In this document: positions 9,205-18,382 of the stretch, one piece after another
Layout of the letters: each line of letters starts with the position of its first letter
Position numbering within the stretch: the stretch's first letter is position 1
Source: Pseudonocardiaceae bacterium YIM PH 21723
Lineage (GTDB): Bacteria > Actinomycetota > Actinomycetes > Mycobacteriales > Pseudonocardiaceae
Length of the DNA stretch: 64,000 nucleotides
Assembly: GCA_003600225.1 (NCBI GenBank)
Contig: QZFT01000100.1
Span: 1 to 64,000, forward strand
Reading direction: 5' to 3'
Program-made: the position numbers and the translations under genes
The notes under the pieces: generated by a model
Told to the model about the DNA's origin: nothing
Database searches by the model: none
Seen by the model: only the letters and a program-made list of their open reading frames with translations

Positions 9205-10097
9205 GCCCGGTACTCCCGTCCGGTGAGGTTCAGGAACACGTCCTCCAGGGTGGCGCTGCGCACCTGCAGGCCGTCCAGGGTCCCGCGCTCGGCCAGTGCG
9301 GCGAGCACCGGACCGGGATCGTGGGTGGCCAGGCTGAGCGAGACGCCGTCCTCACTCGCGTCGTCCACACCGGGGATGGCCCGCGCCTGGTCGACCGGCA
9401 GCGTGCCCTGGGCGAGCAGCACGTGGGTGGCCGAGTCGAGGCCACGCACCAGGGTCGCGGGCGGGTCCATGGCCAGGATGCGGCCGCGGTCCATGATCGC
9501 CACCCGGTCGCAGAGGATCTCCGCCTCGTCCAGGTAGTGCGTGGTGTAGACGATGGTCTTCCCCCGCTCGCGGATCGCCCGCAGCACGTCCCACAGATTG
9601 CGCCTGGCCTGCGGATCCAGCGCGGCGGTCGGCTCGTCGAGGAACGCCACATCCGGGTCGTGGACCAGGGCGCAGGCGATCGACAAGCGCTGCCGCTGCC
9701 CGCCGGAGAGCTTGTTCTCCCGGGTGTTCGCCTTGTCGGCCAGCCCGACCAGTTCCAGCATGTCGGCGGCGGTGCCCTTGGAGACTCCGTACAGCGAGCC
9801 GAACGTCTCCAGCTGTTCGCGGGCGGTGAGCTTGTCGAAGAAGCTGGACGCCTGGAGCTGCACGCCGATGCGGGGCAGCAGCGCGGAATTGCGCGGCCAC
9901 GGCTTGAGCCCGAGCAGCCGGATCTCGCCCGCATCGGGTTCCCGCAGGCCTTCCACCAGTTCCAGGGTGGTCGTCTTCCCCGCGCCGTTGGGCCCGAGGA
10001 TGCCGAAGAACTCCCCCTCGGCGACCTCGAACGACACGTCATCCACCGCGAGAAGATCGCCGTATCGCTTGGTCAGCCCGCGCACGCTGATCGCCAT
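9201..10097 (-). CDS. ABC exporter ATP-binding protein (DrrA-like)
   Basis: A 298-residue ATPase with Walker A GPNGAGKTTT, signature LSGGQRQRLS, Walker B DVAFLDEPTAALD and the H-loop YTTHYLDEAE. The C-terminal region (about 225-298) is the regulatory extension typical of DrrA-type ATPases. I choose ATG 10097 (MAISVRGLTKRYG) because it opens directly on the nucleotide-binding fold; an in-frame start 37 codons upstream adds low-complexity residues. It pairs with the downstream permease. Confidence 0.92.
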   Translation of the reverse strand: MAISVRGLTKRYGDLLAVDDVSFEVAEGEFFGILGPNGAGKTTTLELVEGLREPDAGEIRLLGLKPWPRNSALLPRIGVQLQASSFFDKLTAREQLETFGSLYGVSKGTAADMLELVGLADKANTRENKLSGGQRQRLSIACALVHDPDVAFLDEPTAALDPQARRNLWDVLRAIRERGKTIVYTTHYLDEAEILCDRVAIMDRGRILAMDPPATLVRGLDSATHVLLAQGTLPVDQARAIPGVDDASEDGVSLSLATHDPGPVLAALAERGTLDGLQVRSATLEDVFLNLTGREYRA

Positions 10098-10161
10098 GCC
10101 GCCCAGGCTATGACCTGGGCGGCAACGGCGCCTGTGGTTCGGACCGAACCGTGATGAACGG

Positions 10162-13100
10162 TCAGCCCACCGCGATCCCGAAGACGCGGATCTGGCCACC
10201 TGGGCCACCCTGCGGGAGGGTCACCGACTTGACCTGTTTGCCCGCCTGCAACGCGATGGGCTCCAGGGTGAACAGGTAGACGTTGAGCTTCTGACTACCG
10301 TCCGACTTGTTCCGGTACGGCGTCTTGGCCGCGACCCGGTTGTTGAACGACGGCGGATCGTCCTTGCCGCCCAGTGCCCAGTCGGAGAACCCGATGCTCG
10401 CCTGCTGGGTACTGCCATCGGTGTAGGTGATGGTCAGCGTGCCGCTGGCCTTGCCATTGGCCCCGGAACCGAGCAGCGACAACCTGCCGGCACCCGCCGG
10501 TGCGTCGATCAACACGGTCTGCCCGGCGGCGGACACATTGTCGTACTCCCCGTTGGCGGACGCGGTCCATGGATACGACAGACCGTCCACGGTGACCGTC
10601 TTACCTGGACTGACGCCCGCTTTGCCCAGCGCCTCCAGCGAATAGCTGAAGCCGCCGCCGTCGAAGTTGGCACCCGCGGGCGCCGCGTCCGAGGACACCC
10701 CGGTGTTGTCCAGCACCGAACGCAGCGATCCGGGCTGGGCCACCAGCACGGTCAGGGTGGTGGGCCGCAGGCCACCGCCGAAGGTGATCGGGATCTTGTA
10801 GCTGCCCTCCGCGGTTCCCGGTGCCACCGTCACCTTCACCTCGGCGGCCTGTTTCCCACCGGGTGGCACGGTGATCGAGCCCTTGTCCGGGCTCACCGTG
10901 AACCCGGGTGGCGGCGCCGCCGTCCAGGTCACCGTGGCGCCCTTGCCGGACAGGTCCTGCGCGCCGATCGACGCCTTACCCTCCTGCCCCGCCGGGATCA
11001 CCAGCCTGCCGGGCTGCACATAGGCCTGCTGACCGATCTCCCCTTCGCGGAAGGACGGCGGCTCGTCACCGGCCGCCGCGCCCCACTGCGTCGGGGCATC
11101 GGTCATCGTGTACTCCAGCGTGCCGCCGTCGTGCACGAAGTTCTCCGGCAGCCAGGCCTTCGCCGACGAGGTGCCGTTGACCTTGAGACCGCTGACGTAC
11201 CGGTTGGTGTCCGAGCCGCCCTTGACCACGATCGGCGCCTTGCCGGGCCGGTTGATGGTGACCTCGGGGAACAGCGGACCGTTCAACGCCAGCTCGGCGC
11301 GACCGGGGACCACCGGATACATGCCCAGCGCCGCCCACACGTACCAGGAGGACATCTGGCCGAGGTCGTCGTTACCGACCAGGCCCTCCGGCTTGGCGTT
11401 GAACAGCTCGGTCATCGCCCGGCGCACGGTGGCCTGGGTCTTGGCCGGAGCTCCGGTCCAGTTGTACAGCCACGGCGTGTGCATGACCGGCTCGTTGCCC
11501 AGGAAGCAGTACGGCTCCTTGGGCCCGGCGTTGAACTTGCTGAAGAACTCGTCCAGCCGCTTGTTCACCGGCTCATTGCCGCCCAGCGCGGTGACCAGGC
11601 CCTTCACGTTGTGCGGCACCATCCACACGTACTGCGCGGCGTTGCCCTCCACGTAGTTGCTCGGGCTGGCCGGGTTGAACGGCTCGGTGAACGAACCGTC
11701 GGCGTTCCGGGTCTGCAGGTAGCCGGATCCCGGGTTGTACAGGTTCTGCCAGTACTGCGAGCGCTTGCTGAACTCCTTGTAGGAGGCGCTGTCCCCGAGT
11801 CGCCTGGCCAGGTCCGCGATCGCGAAGTCGGCACTGGTGTACTCCAGCGTGCTGGACGGCGGTCCCCACACGCTGTTCGCGCTGTAGGGGACGTAACCCA
11901 GCTTCATGTAGTCGACCAGGCCGGGCCGTTCCTCGTAGCCCTGGGTCGGCTGGGTCGCCCCGCGCAGCATGAGCAGCAGGGCCTTCTTCGCGTCGAAATC
12001 GGTGGCGCCCATGGCATAGGCCGAGGCCACCATCGCGTGGTAGGGATCGCCGACCATCACCCCGGTGAAGTCGTTGGCCACCGTCCACCGGTCCCAGGCG
12101 CCACCCTGTTCGGCGAAGGTGTACAGCGAGGTGATGATGTCCGACGTCTCCTTGGGCGCGAGCAGCGCCTGGAGGGCGATCTCCGAGCGGTACACGTCCC
12201 AGCCGGAGACGTTGGTGTAGATCGGGTGCTCGGGATCGGTCTCGTGGATCTTCCCGTCGAATCCGGGATAGCGGCCGTCCACATCGGAGAACACGTTCGG
12301 CTGCAACAGCGAGTGGTACAGCGCGGTGTAGAAGGTGGACCGGTGCTCCGGGCTGCCACCACCCACCTGGATCGCGCCGAGCCGCTGGTTCCACGCGGCC
12401 CGTCCGGCCGCGGCGATGTCCTCCAGGGACTTGCCGCCCTGCTCGGTCTGCGCGTTCTCCTCGGCGTTGTCCACCGAGACGAACGAGATGCCGATCCGGG
12501 TGTTCACCGTGGATCCCGGCGCGAAGGTCACGTAGGCCCCGGTGCCCGGGCCGGTGACGGTCGTGTCGTCGGTGGACTGCCGCTCCAGTTCACCCATCCG
12601 CCGCAGCTCCGGGGCGGGCAGTGAGCCGCCCTGTTCGCTGAGCTTGTCCGGGGTGACGGTGCCGTTGCGCCAGGTGCCCTTGCCGGCGAAGGGCTGGTCG
12701 AATTCGGCGTTGAAGTACAGGCGGTAGGTGTTCTTCTGGCCGCAGAAGTGCCCACTGGCCACCCAGCCGCTGATCCGCTTGTCCCCGATGGTCACCTGCG
12801 CGTCGTCGGCGCCGGAGACCGAGCCGGTGACATTCGCCAGCAGGGTGGCCGGGGAACCGGCCGGGAAGGTCAGCCTGCCGATCCCCGAGCGCTGGGTGGC
12901 GGCCAGGTCCACACCCGCGCCGCTGTCCAGCTTGACCTGGTAGCGACCGGGGCTCGCGGCCTCGTTCTGGTGCGAGAACGTGCTGACGTAGCGGGCCGGG
13001 TCGGTGGCGGGTGACGTGGTCACCTCGCTGGTCACCGGCATGAACGGGATGTCCTGATATGTCGAGCATCCCGCGCCGGACAGGTGGGTCAGGCTGAAGC

Positions 13101-13467
13101 CCTTGATTCGGTTGTCGTCATAGAAGTACCCGCCATCCTGGTGCTTCACCGTATCGGGACTCCACTGCATCATTCCGAATGGCACCACCGCGCCGGGAAA
13201 CGTATTTCCGGCGCCACCACCGGTGCCGTGGTCCTCGCCGCCGGGCTTCGTGCCCACAAAGGGATTAACCGCGGAAGCCAGGTCGTCGAGATTGCTCCGT
13301 TGTGAAGCTGTTTGATTGGTGAAGTACCCGGTCGCCGATGCGGTGACGGCGGCATTTTCGCAGCTCATCATCAGCAGGGTGACACCGGCCAGTGCGAGTA
13401 GCCGGTGCCGGACACGGTGGCCGGAACAGGGTGAACCCACCCACCGTGATCTTTTCGAAATAGCCAC
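10162..13467 (-). CDS. secreted GH92 family alpha-mannosidase
   Basis: A 1101-residue exported enzyme. The N-terminus has a basic stretch, a hydrophobic segment and a lipobox-like LLMMSC, so it may be a surface lipoprotein. The GH92 domain starts at VNPFVGTKPGGEDHGTGGG and includes MMQWSPDT, FSLTHLSGAGC, the GNEPVMHTPWLYN region where the family's acid residue lies, and GNDDLGQMSSWYVWAALG with the general-base aspartates. The C-terminal 300 residues are beta-rich, NEW3/carbohydrate-binding-like modules. GH92 enzymes are calcium-dependent exo-alpha-mannosidases. Start GTG 13467 has AGGGGAG six bases upstream. It is divergent from the LacI-sugar ABC operon, which may import its product. Confidence 0.9.
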   Translation of the reverse strand: MAISKRSRWVGSPCSGHRVRHRLLALAGVTLLMMSCENAAVTASATGYFTNQTASQRSNLDDLASAVNPFVGTKPGGEDHGTGGGAGNTFPGAVVPFGMMQWSPDTVKHQDGGYFYDDNRIKGFSLTHLSGAGCSTYQDIPFMPVTSEVTTSPATDPARYVSTFSHQNEAASPGRYQVKLDSGAGVDLAATQRSGIGRLTFPAGSPATLLANVTGSVSGADDAQVTIGDKRISGWVASGHFCGQKNTYRLYFNAEFDQPFAGKGTWRNGTVTPDKLSEQGGSLPAPELRRMGELERQSTDDTTVTGPGTGAYVTFAPGSTVNTRIGISFVSVDNAEENAQTEQGGKSLEDIAAAGRAAWNQRLGAIQVGGGSPEHRSTFYTALYHSLLQPNVFSDVDGRYPGFDGKIHETDPEHPIYTNVSGWDVYRSEIALQALLAPKETSDIITSLYTFAEQGGAWDRWTVANDFTGVMVGDPYHAMVASAYAMGATDFDAKKALLLMLRGATQPTQGYEERPGLVDYMKLGYVPYSANSVWGPPSSTLEYTSADFAIADLARRLGDSASYKEFSKRSQYWQNLYNPGSGYLQTRNADGSFTEPFNPASPSNYVEGNAAQYVWMVPHNVKGLVTALGGNEPVNKRLDEFFSKFNAGPKEPYCFLGNEPVMHTPWLYNWTGAPAKTQATVRRAMTELFNAKPEGLVGNDDLGQMSSWYVWAALGMYPVVPGRAELALNGPLFPEVTINRPGKAPIVVKGGSDTNRYVSGLKVNGTSSAKAWLPENFVHDGGTLEYTMTDAPTQWGAAAGDEPPSFREGEIGQQAYVQPGRLVIPAGQEGKASIGAQDLSGKGATVTWTAAPPPGFTVSPDKGSITVPPGGKQAAEVKVTVAPGTAEGSYKIPITFGGGLRPTTLTVLVAQPGSLRSVLDNTGVSSDAAPAGANFDGGGFSYSLEALGKAGVSPGKTVTVDGLSYPWTASANGEYDNVSAAGQTVLIDAPAGAGRLSLLGSGANGKASGTLTITYTDGSTQQASIGFSDWALGGKDDPPSFNNRVAAKTPYRNKSDGSQKLNVYLFTLEPIALQAGKQVKSVTLPQGGPGGQIRVFGIAVG

Positions 13468-13685
13468 GAAAGACTCCCCTCGTGATCTGGGACACCCTGA
13501 TCCTGATACGAATGCCCTGCTTACCGCAATGCTCCGAACAGCGGTGCGTCAAACTTGACTACCCACCCAGCCCAGTGAACGGGCCGGATTGACCAGGAGA
13601 ACGGGTCCCATGCGCCAGACAAACGCGCTATGCTGCCGTTGATCGGGATCGGTTCATCCGCACTCGAGAAAACCTGGGGAAAGAA

Positions 13686-14753
13686 TTGAGTACGAGTGAA
13701 ATCGCTCGCGCAGATTTCGCGAGCGTGACAACGTTGTCCGTACCGAAGCGCCGGGGCAGGCGCGCGACGATGAGCGACGTGGCCAGACTGGCTGGGGTCA
13801 GCATCAAGACGGTCTCCCGCGTGGTGAACGACGAGCTAGGGGTGCACCCGAGCACGGCGGACCGGGTGCTGGCGGCCATCGACCAGCTCGGTTTCCGCCG
13901 CAATCTGAGTGCCCGGAACCTGCGCAGCGGGCTGTCCACCGGGACGATCGGTCTGGTGCTGGAGGACGTGGGCAACCCGTTCTACTCCGCGCTGACCCGC
14001 GCGGTGGAAGAGGTCGCCCGCAGCCACGGCAGGCTGGTGCTCACCGGCTCCTCGGACGAGGACGCCGCCCGCGAACGCGATCTGGCACTGGAGTTCTGTG
14101 CCCGGCGGGTCGACGGGCTGCTGGTGATCCCCTCGGGGAACCAGCACGGCTTCCTGGTCCCGGAGATGCGCGCGGGCACGCCGGTCGTCTTCGTGGACCG
14201 GCCGCCGGGTGACGTCCTGGCGGACACCGTGCTGGTGGACAACCTGGGCGGCACCGCGAACGCGGTGGCCCACCTGGTCCGGGCCGGCCACACCTCCATC
14301 GGCTTCCTGGGCGACGCGCCCGGCATCTACACCGCGGGCGAGCGGCTGCGGGGTTACCGGGAGGGCCTGGTGCGGTGCGGGCTGCGCCAGCGCGACCGGC
14401 TGATCTCCATGGGACCGCACAGCCAGGCGTCGGTGGCGGTGGCCGTCAGCCAGATGCTGCGCGATCCGGAACCGCCCACCGCGATCATCGGTGGTAACAA
14501 TCGGATCACTCTCTGGTTGCTGCGTGCTTTCAACGCGCTCGGCAGGCGGCTGGCGGTCGTCAGCTTCGACGACTTCGAGGTGGCCGACCTGCTGGACCCG
14601 CCGGTAACCGTGATCTCGCACGATGCGGCAGCTCTGGGCCGTGCGGCGGCGGAGGTGTTGTTCGCCCGGCTGGAGGGTGATGTTTCGCCTCCGCGTCGCA
14701 TCACGCTGCCGACAAAGATCGTGCCAAGGGGTTCCGGTGAGGTATATCCATAG
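13686..14753 (+). CDS. LacI family transcriptional regulator
   Basis: A 355-residue regulator. The helix-turn-helix is TMSDVARLAGVSIKTVSRVV (28-47), followed by the hinge helix and a periplasmic-binding-protein-like sensor domain (TIGLVLEDVGNPFYSAL, DGLLVIPSG, VVFVDRP, VVSFDDFEVADLL). The start is TTG 13686, supported by GGGGAAAG just upstream; no ATG precedes the helix-turn-helix in frame nearby. It is the first gene before the sugar ABC importer and divergent from GH92, so it likely represses both in the absence of an inducing sugar. That role is inferred. Confidence 0.9.
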   Translation: MSTSEIARADFASVTTLSVPKRRGRRATMSDVARLAGVSIKTVSRVVNDELGVHPSTADRVLAAIDQLGFRRNLSARNLRSGLSTGTIGLVLEDVGNPFYSALTRAVEEVARSHGRLVLTGSSDEDAARERDLALEFCARRVDGLLVIPSGNQHGFLVPEMRAGTPVVFVDRPPGDVLADTVLVDNLGGTANAVAHLVRAGHTSIGFLGDAPGIYTAGERLRGYREGLVRCGLRQRDRLISMGPHSQASVAVAVSQMLRDPEPPTAIIGGNNRITLWLLRAFNALGRRLAVVSFDDFEVADLLDPPVTVISHDAAALGRAAAEVLFARLEGDVSPPRRITLPTKIVPRGSGEVYP

Positions 14754-14762
14754 GACACCTGT

Positions 14763-14786
14763 GAGGTAGCGCTCAGGCGCCACCTC
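14763..14786. promoter_or_regulatory. imperfect inverted repeat before the sugar ABC operon, possible LacI operator
   Basis: GAGGTAGCGC and GCGCCACCTC (one mismatch) flank TCAG, and the left part contains AGCGCT, the core of many actinobacterial LacI-type operators. It lies 29 bp before the ABC ATPase start. It could equally be a small hairpin. Confidence 0.4.
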
Positions 14787-14814
14787 CCTACCTAGTCCTG
14801 CCGGGGGTGGTGCC

Positions 14815-15576
14815 ATGAGCGTTCTTCTCGAAGCTCGGGAGCTGGTCAAACACTACGGCGCGGTACACGCGCTGCGGGGAGCCAGTTTCTCGGTCGATGC
14901 CGGTGAGGTCGTAGCCCTCATCGGCGACAACGGGGCGGGTAAGTCCACCCTGGTCAGACATCTGTCCGGGGTGGAGCAGCCGGAGAGCGGCCAGATCCTG
15001 CTCAACGGTGAGCCGATCACCCTGGGCTCGCCGACCGACGCGCGCGTCCAGGGGATCGAGACCGTCTACCAGGATCTGGCGATCGCGCCGGAACTGGATC
15101 CGGCGGCCAACCTGTTCCTCGGCCGGGAGATCCGGCGCAAGGGCCTGCTCGGCGCGCTCGGCATGCTGGACAACGGCGCCATGCGGGAGAAGGCCAAGGT
15201 CGAGTTCGACCGGCTGGGCGTCTCGCTGCAGTCGATGAGCACGCCGATCGGCTCGCTGTCCGGTGGCCAGCGGCAGTCCATCGCCGTGGCCCGCGCCGTG
15301 GCCTGGGCATCCAAGGTGGTGTTCATGGACGAGCCGACGGCCGCGCTGGGCGTCGTGCAGCGGGAACGCGTGCTGGACGTGATCAAGCGGGTGCGGGACA
15401 CCGGCATCGGCGTGGTGCTGATCAGCCACAACATGCCCGAGGTGTTGTCCGTGGCCGACCGGGTCGAGGTACTGCGGCTGGGCCGCCGCGTCGCCGAGTT
15501 CCGGGCCGCCGACGCCACGATCGAGGACCTGGTCGGCGCGATGACCGGCGCCCTGGGCGATGGGGAGGCCGCCTGA
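14815..15576 (+). CDS. sugar ABC importer ATP-binding protein (single-domain, FrcA-like)
   Basis: A 253-residue ATPase with Walker A GDNGAGKST, signature LSGGQRQSIAVARA, Walker B VVFMDEPTAALG and H-loop ISHNMPEV. It has one nucleotide-binding domain rather than the fused pair of RbsA/MglA, which is the layout of FrcA-type ribose/fructose-like importers. Its stop overlaps the permease start (TGATG). It energises uptake of a monosaccharide, possibly mannose released by the divergent GH92 enzyme. Confidence 0.92.
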   Translation: MSVLLEARELVKHYGAVHALRGASFSVDAGEVVALIGDNGAGKSTLVRHLSGVEQPESGQILLNGEPITLGSPTDARVQGIETVYQDLAIAPELDPAANLFLGREIRRKGLLGALGMLDNGAMREKAKVEFDRLGVSLQSMSTPIGSLSGGQRQSIAVARAVAWASKVVFMDEPTAALGVVQRERVLDVIKRVRDTGIGVVLISHNMPEVLSVADRVEVLRLGRRVAEFRAADATIEDLVGAMTGALGDGEAA

Positions 15577-16556
15577 TGGTCGCGAAGCTGTCGAAGATCA
15601 CCACGGTGTGGATCGCCCTGGTGCTGGTGCTGCTGTGCGTGGTGTTCAGCGTGATCAACCCCGCCGCGTTCCCCACCGCGTTCAACCTGAAGACCCTGCT
15701 CGTCGAGGCCGCCGTGCTGCTGGTGCTGTCGGTGGGCATGACCTTCGTGATCATCACCGCCGGCATCGACCTGTCGGTGGGATCGGTCCTGCTGTTCGCC
15801 AGCATGTGTTCGGCGCTGGCGATGAACTCCATGGCGGGCGGTGACTCCACCGCCGCGGGCGCGGACGTGGCCTTCGTCGGCCTGCTGGTCGCCCTGGTCG
15901 CGGGCGCCGCGTGGGGCGTGCTGAACGGCCTGCTGATCACCGTCGCGAAGGTGCCGCCGCTGATCGTCACCCTCGGTTCGTTCGGCGCGGCCCTCGGTGC
16001 GGCGCAGCTGGCGGGCGACGGCACCGACGTGGACACCGTGCCCGAGGGCATGCGGGAGTGGCTGGGCTTCGGCAACACCCTCGGCATCCCGAACATGGTG
16101 CTGGTGGCGTTGATCGTCACGCTGCTGGGCGGCTGGCTGCTGACCACCACCCGGTTCGGCCGCTACACCTTCGCCATCGGCTCCAACCCGGAGGCCGCGC
16201 GCCGGGTGGGCATCTCGGTCACCCGGCACCTGATCATGGTGTACACGCTGGTCGGTCTGCTGGCCGGGCTCGCGGGGTACATGTCCCTAGCGCAGTTCGG
16301 CGCCACCACGCTGTCCGGGCACACCACGGACAACCTGAACGCCATCGCCGGCGTCGTGCTCGGCGGCACCAGCCTGTTCGGCGGTGTCGGCAGCATCGCC
16401 GGCACGGTGATCGGCGTCTTCATCCCCGCCGTGCTCACCCGGGGATTCATCATCACCGGCGTGCAGGCCTACTGGCAGCCGATCGCGGTCGGCCTGGTGC
16501 TGGTGGCCGCGGTGTGGTTCGACCAGTCCCGCAGGCGCGCCCGGAACAACCGGTGA
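15576..16556 (+). CDS. sugar ABC importer permease (RbsC/FrcB family)
   Basis: A 326-residue integral membrane protein with about nine to ten hydrophobic segments. It has the family's TAGIDLSVGS motif (ITAGIDLSVGSVLL), the PPLIVTLG segment and the GSNPEAARRVGISV cytoplasmic loop that contacts the ATPase. It is coupled to the ATPase gene through a TGATG overlap and followed 11 bp later by the binding-protein gene. It forms the transmembrane channel of the importer. Confidence 0.93.
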   Translation: MVAKLSKITTVWIALVLVLLCVVFSVINPAAFPTAFNLKTLLVEAAVLLVLSVGMTFVIITAGIDLSVGSVLLFASMCSALAMNSMAGGDSTAAGADVAFVGLLVALVAGAAWGVLNGLLITVAKVPPLIVTLGSFGAALGAAQLAGDGTDVDTVPEGMREWLGFGNTLGIPNMVLVALIVTLLGGWLLTTTRFGRYTFAIGSNPEAARRVGISVTRHLIMVYTLVGLLAGLAGYMSLAQFGATTLSGHTTDNLNAIAGVVLGGTSLFGGVGSIAGTVIGVFIPAVLTRGFIITGVQAYWQPIAVGLVLVAAVWFDQSRRRARNNR

Positions 16557-16567
16557 GAGGGGCACGC

Positions 16568-17527
16568 ATGCGCAGGACGCGAGTGGCGGCCGTGCTCGTC
16601 GCACTATTGAGCGCTGTGTTGGTACTCACCGCGTGTCAGGGTGGAGCCAAGGGCGGCGATCACACGCTGTCCTTCATCCCGGGGACCAAGGGCGAGCCGT
16701 TCTACATCTCCATGCAGTGCGGCGCCCAGGCCAAGGCCGCCGAGCTGGGCTACACGCTCGACCCGCAGCCGCCGGACAAGTTCGACCCGAGCCTGCAGAC
16801 GCCGATCGTCAGCGCGGTCACCGCCGCGAAGCCGGGGGCCATCCTCATCGCGCCCACCAGCCCGGTGGCGATGGGCGCGCCGTTGAAGGAGGCCAAGAGG
16901 GCAGGCATCCCGATCGTCGAGGTGGACACCGCGCTGAAGGACCGGTCGGTGGCGGTCTCCTCGGTGTCCTCGGACAACCCCAAGGGCGGCGGGCTGGGCG
17001 CGGACGCGCTGGCCAAGCTGGTCGGCGAGAAGGGCCCGGTGTTGATCATCGACACCACGGCGGGCACCTCGACGACCAACGCCAGGGCCAGAGGTTTCGC
17101 CGAGCAGCTGAAGAAGTACCCGGAGATGAAGAACCTGGGCACCCAGTACAACGAGAACGAGGCGTCCAAGGCGGCGACCATCGTGACCGCGACGCTGGCG
17201 GCCCATCCGGACCTGGCCGGCATCTTCGCCACCAACCTCAGCTCCACTGAGGGGGCGGCGACCGGCCTGCGCAACGCCGGGAAGACCGGGCAGGTGAAGC
17301 TCATCGGCTTCGACGCCAGCCCGAAACAGGTCGCCGACATGAAGGCGGGCGCCATCCAGGCGCTGATCGCACAGGACCCGGCGGCCATCGGCGCCAGCGG
17401 GGTGCAGCAGGCGGTGAACGCGCTACAGGGCAAGCCGGTGGAGCGCACACTGCTGCCCGACATGGTCACCATCACCGCCGATGACCAGGCCACACTGGCC
17501 AAGTACGCCTACAAGACGAAGTGCTGA
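16568..17527 (+). CDS. sugar ABC importer substrate-binding lipoprotein
   Basis: A 319-residue periplasmic-binding-protein type 1 family member. The N-terminus MRRTRVAAVLVALLSAVLVL ends in lipobox LTAC, so it is a lipoprotein held on the outer face of the membrane. Ribose-binding-like features follow: PGTKGEPFYISMQCGAQAKA (read in parts), ILIAPTSPVAMG and GFDASPKQVADMKAG. ATG 16568 is chosen because it begins the signal peptide; the upstream open frame overlaps the permease gene in another frame. It is the last gene of the importer operon and precedes a strong terminator hairpin. Confidence 0.92.
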   Translation: MRRTRVAAVLVALLSAVLVLTACQGGAKGGDHTLSFIPGTKGEPFYISMQCGAQAKAAELGYTLDPQPPDKFDPSLQTPIVSAVTAAKPGAILIAPTSPVAMGAPLKEAKRAGIPIVEVDTALKDRSVAVSSVSSDNPKGGGLGADALAKLVGEKGPVLIIDTTAGTSTTNARARGFAEQLKKYPEMKNLGTQYNENEASKAATIVTATLAAHPDLAGIFATNLSSTEGAATGLRNAGKTGQVKLIGFDASPKQVADMKAGAIQALIAQDPAAIGASGVQQAVNALQGKPVERTLLPDMVTITADDQATLAKYAYKTKC

Positions 17528-17533
17528 CCGACG

Positions 17534-17562
17534 GGTTGCCGCCCGATTATCGGGCGGCAACC
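17534..17562 (+). terminator. perfect hairpin after the sugar importer operon
   Basis: Two perfect 14-bp arms, GGTTGCCGCCCGAT and ATCGGGCGGCAACC, are separated by a single T and start 6 bp after the stop codon. A short T-containing tract follows. It probably ends the LacI-ABC transcript. Confidence 0.75.
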
Positions 17563-17650
17563 TGTCAGTTTCGTGTGAACCGTAGGTAATGCGCACGACG
17601 GTCGATTACAACCAATGGAGTAACGCATCCCTGCTCCGAAGGTTGGTCTC

Positions 17651-18304
17651 ATGCTCAAGCGCCTACTCCCTGCCGTGCTCGCACTCACCGCGCTCGCCAT
17701 GGCCACCCCCGCCCAAGCGGAAGGCCGGCACGACACCTACGGCCCGGTCGCCCGGATGCTGGTCGACGGCGAAGGCCGCTGCACCGCCACGCTGATCGCC
17801 CCGGAGTGGATCCTCACCTCGAACATGTGCATCCCCGGCACCGGCCTCAGCGGGATGACCTTCGCCATCGGCAGCCACAGAACCAGCACGGCGAACGCCG
17901 TCTCGGTAAGCCACAGCCGGCAGGCCGACCTGGCCCTGATCAAACTGGACCGGGCGGTCGGCAACCCGGTCGCCAAGCTCGCCTCCAGCACCCCTGAAGT
18001 GGGCAGCACCGTCCGCACCTACAGCTGGAGCCACGCCTGCGAGACCGGCACCGAGCCGACCCACCGGACGACGACCCCGAAGGCCGTCGACCACAGCTAC
18101 GACTACCTCGGCAGCGACTACTTCAGCGGCCCCGCCATGAACCTGACCGCCAAGACCGGCGAGATCACCTGCGGCGACTACGGCAGCCCGACCGTGCATG
18201 ACGGCGAGCAGGTCGGCGTGATCTCGCTCAGCGACGGGAAGTGGACCATCGCCACCCTCGTGGCGGACCAGCGCCCCTGGATCCAGGAGATCGCCGGCGT
18301 CTGA
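17651..18304 (+). CDS. secreted S1-family serine protease homologue, catalytically dead
   Basis: A 217-residue exported protein with a signal peptide ending near AQA (22-23). It has the trypsin fold: CTATLIAPEWILT, ADLALIKLD and a CGDYGSP block. Two triad residues are replaced. The histidine position is Met59 (LTSNMC, where active enzymes have TARHC or TAAHC), and the serine position is Tyr177 (GDYGSP instead of GDSGGP). Asp92 is kept, as are Cys44/Cys60 and Cys130/Cys174. It should therefore not cleave peptides. An active paralogue follows at 18973. A role as decoy, binding partner or regulator of that enzyme is inference. Confidence 0.88.
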   Translation: MLKRLLPAVLALTALAMATPAQAEGRHDTYGPVARMLVDGEGRCTATLIAPEWILTSNMCIPGTGLSGMTFAIGSHRTSTANAVSVSHSRQADLALIKLDRAVGNPVAKLASSTPEVGSTVRTYSWSHACETGTEPTHRTTTPKAVDHSYDYLGSDYFSGPAMNLTAKTGEITCGDYGSPTVHDGEQVGVISLSDGKWTIATLVADQRPWIQEIAGV

Positions 18305-18349
18305 CCATTCCCTGGCGCCCCATTCCCTGGCGCCCCATTCCCTGGCGCC
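18305..18349. repeat. three exact copies of a 15-bp repeat
   Basis: CCATTCCCTGGCGCC is repeated three times directly after the pseudoprotease stop codon and runs into the terminator hairpin. The unit is a multiple of three but no frame through it looks coding. Confidence 0.9.
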
Positions 18350-18382
18350 GCCGCAGAACCCGGTTCCGCGGCGGCGCTTTTT
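18345..18382 (+). terminator. strong intrinsic terminator after the pseudoprotease gene
   Basis: GCGCCGCCGC and GCGGCGGCGC pair, with an inner GAACC/GGTTC stem, and are followed by TTTTT. This is a textbook intrinsic terminator and separates the two protease genes into different transcripts. Confidence 0.85.

Noticed and set aside
15911-16567. N-terminal extension of the substrate-binding protein
   Set aside because: The extension is the permease gene read out of frame. The lipoprotein signal at 16568 marks the true start.
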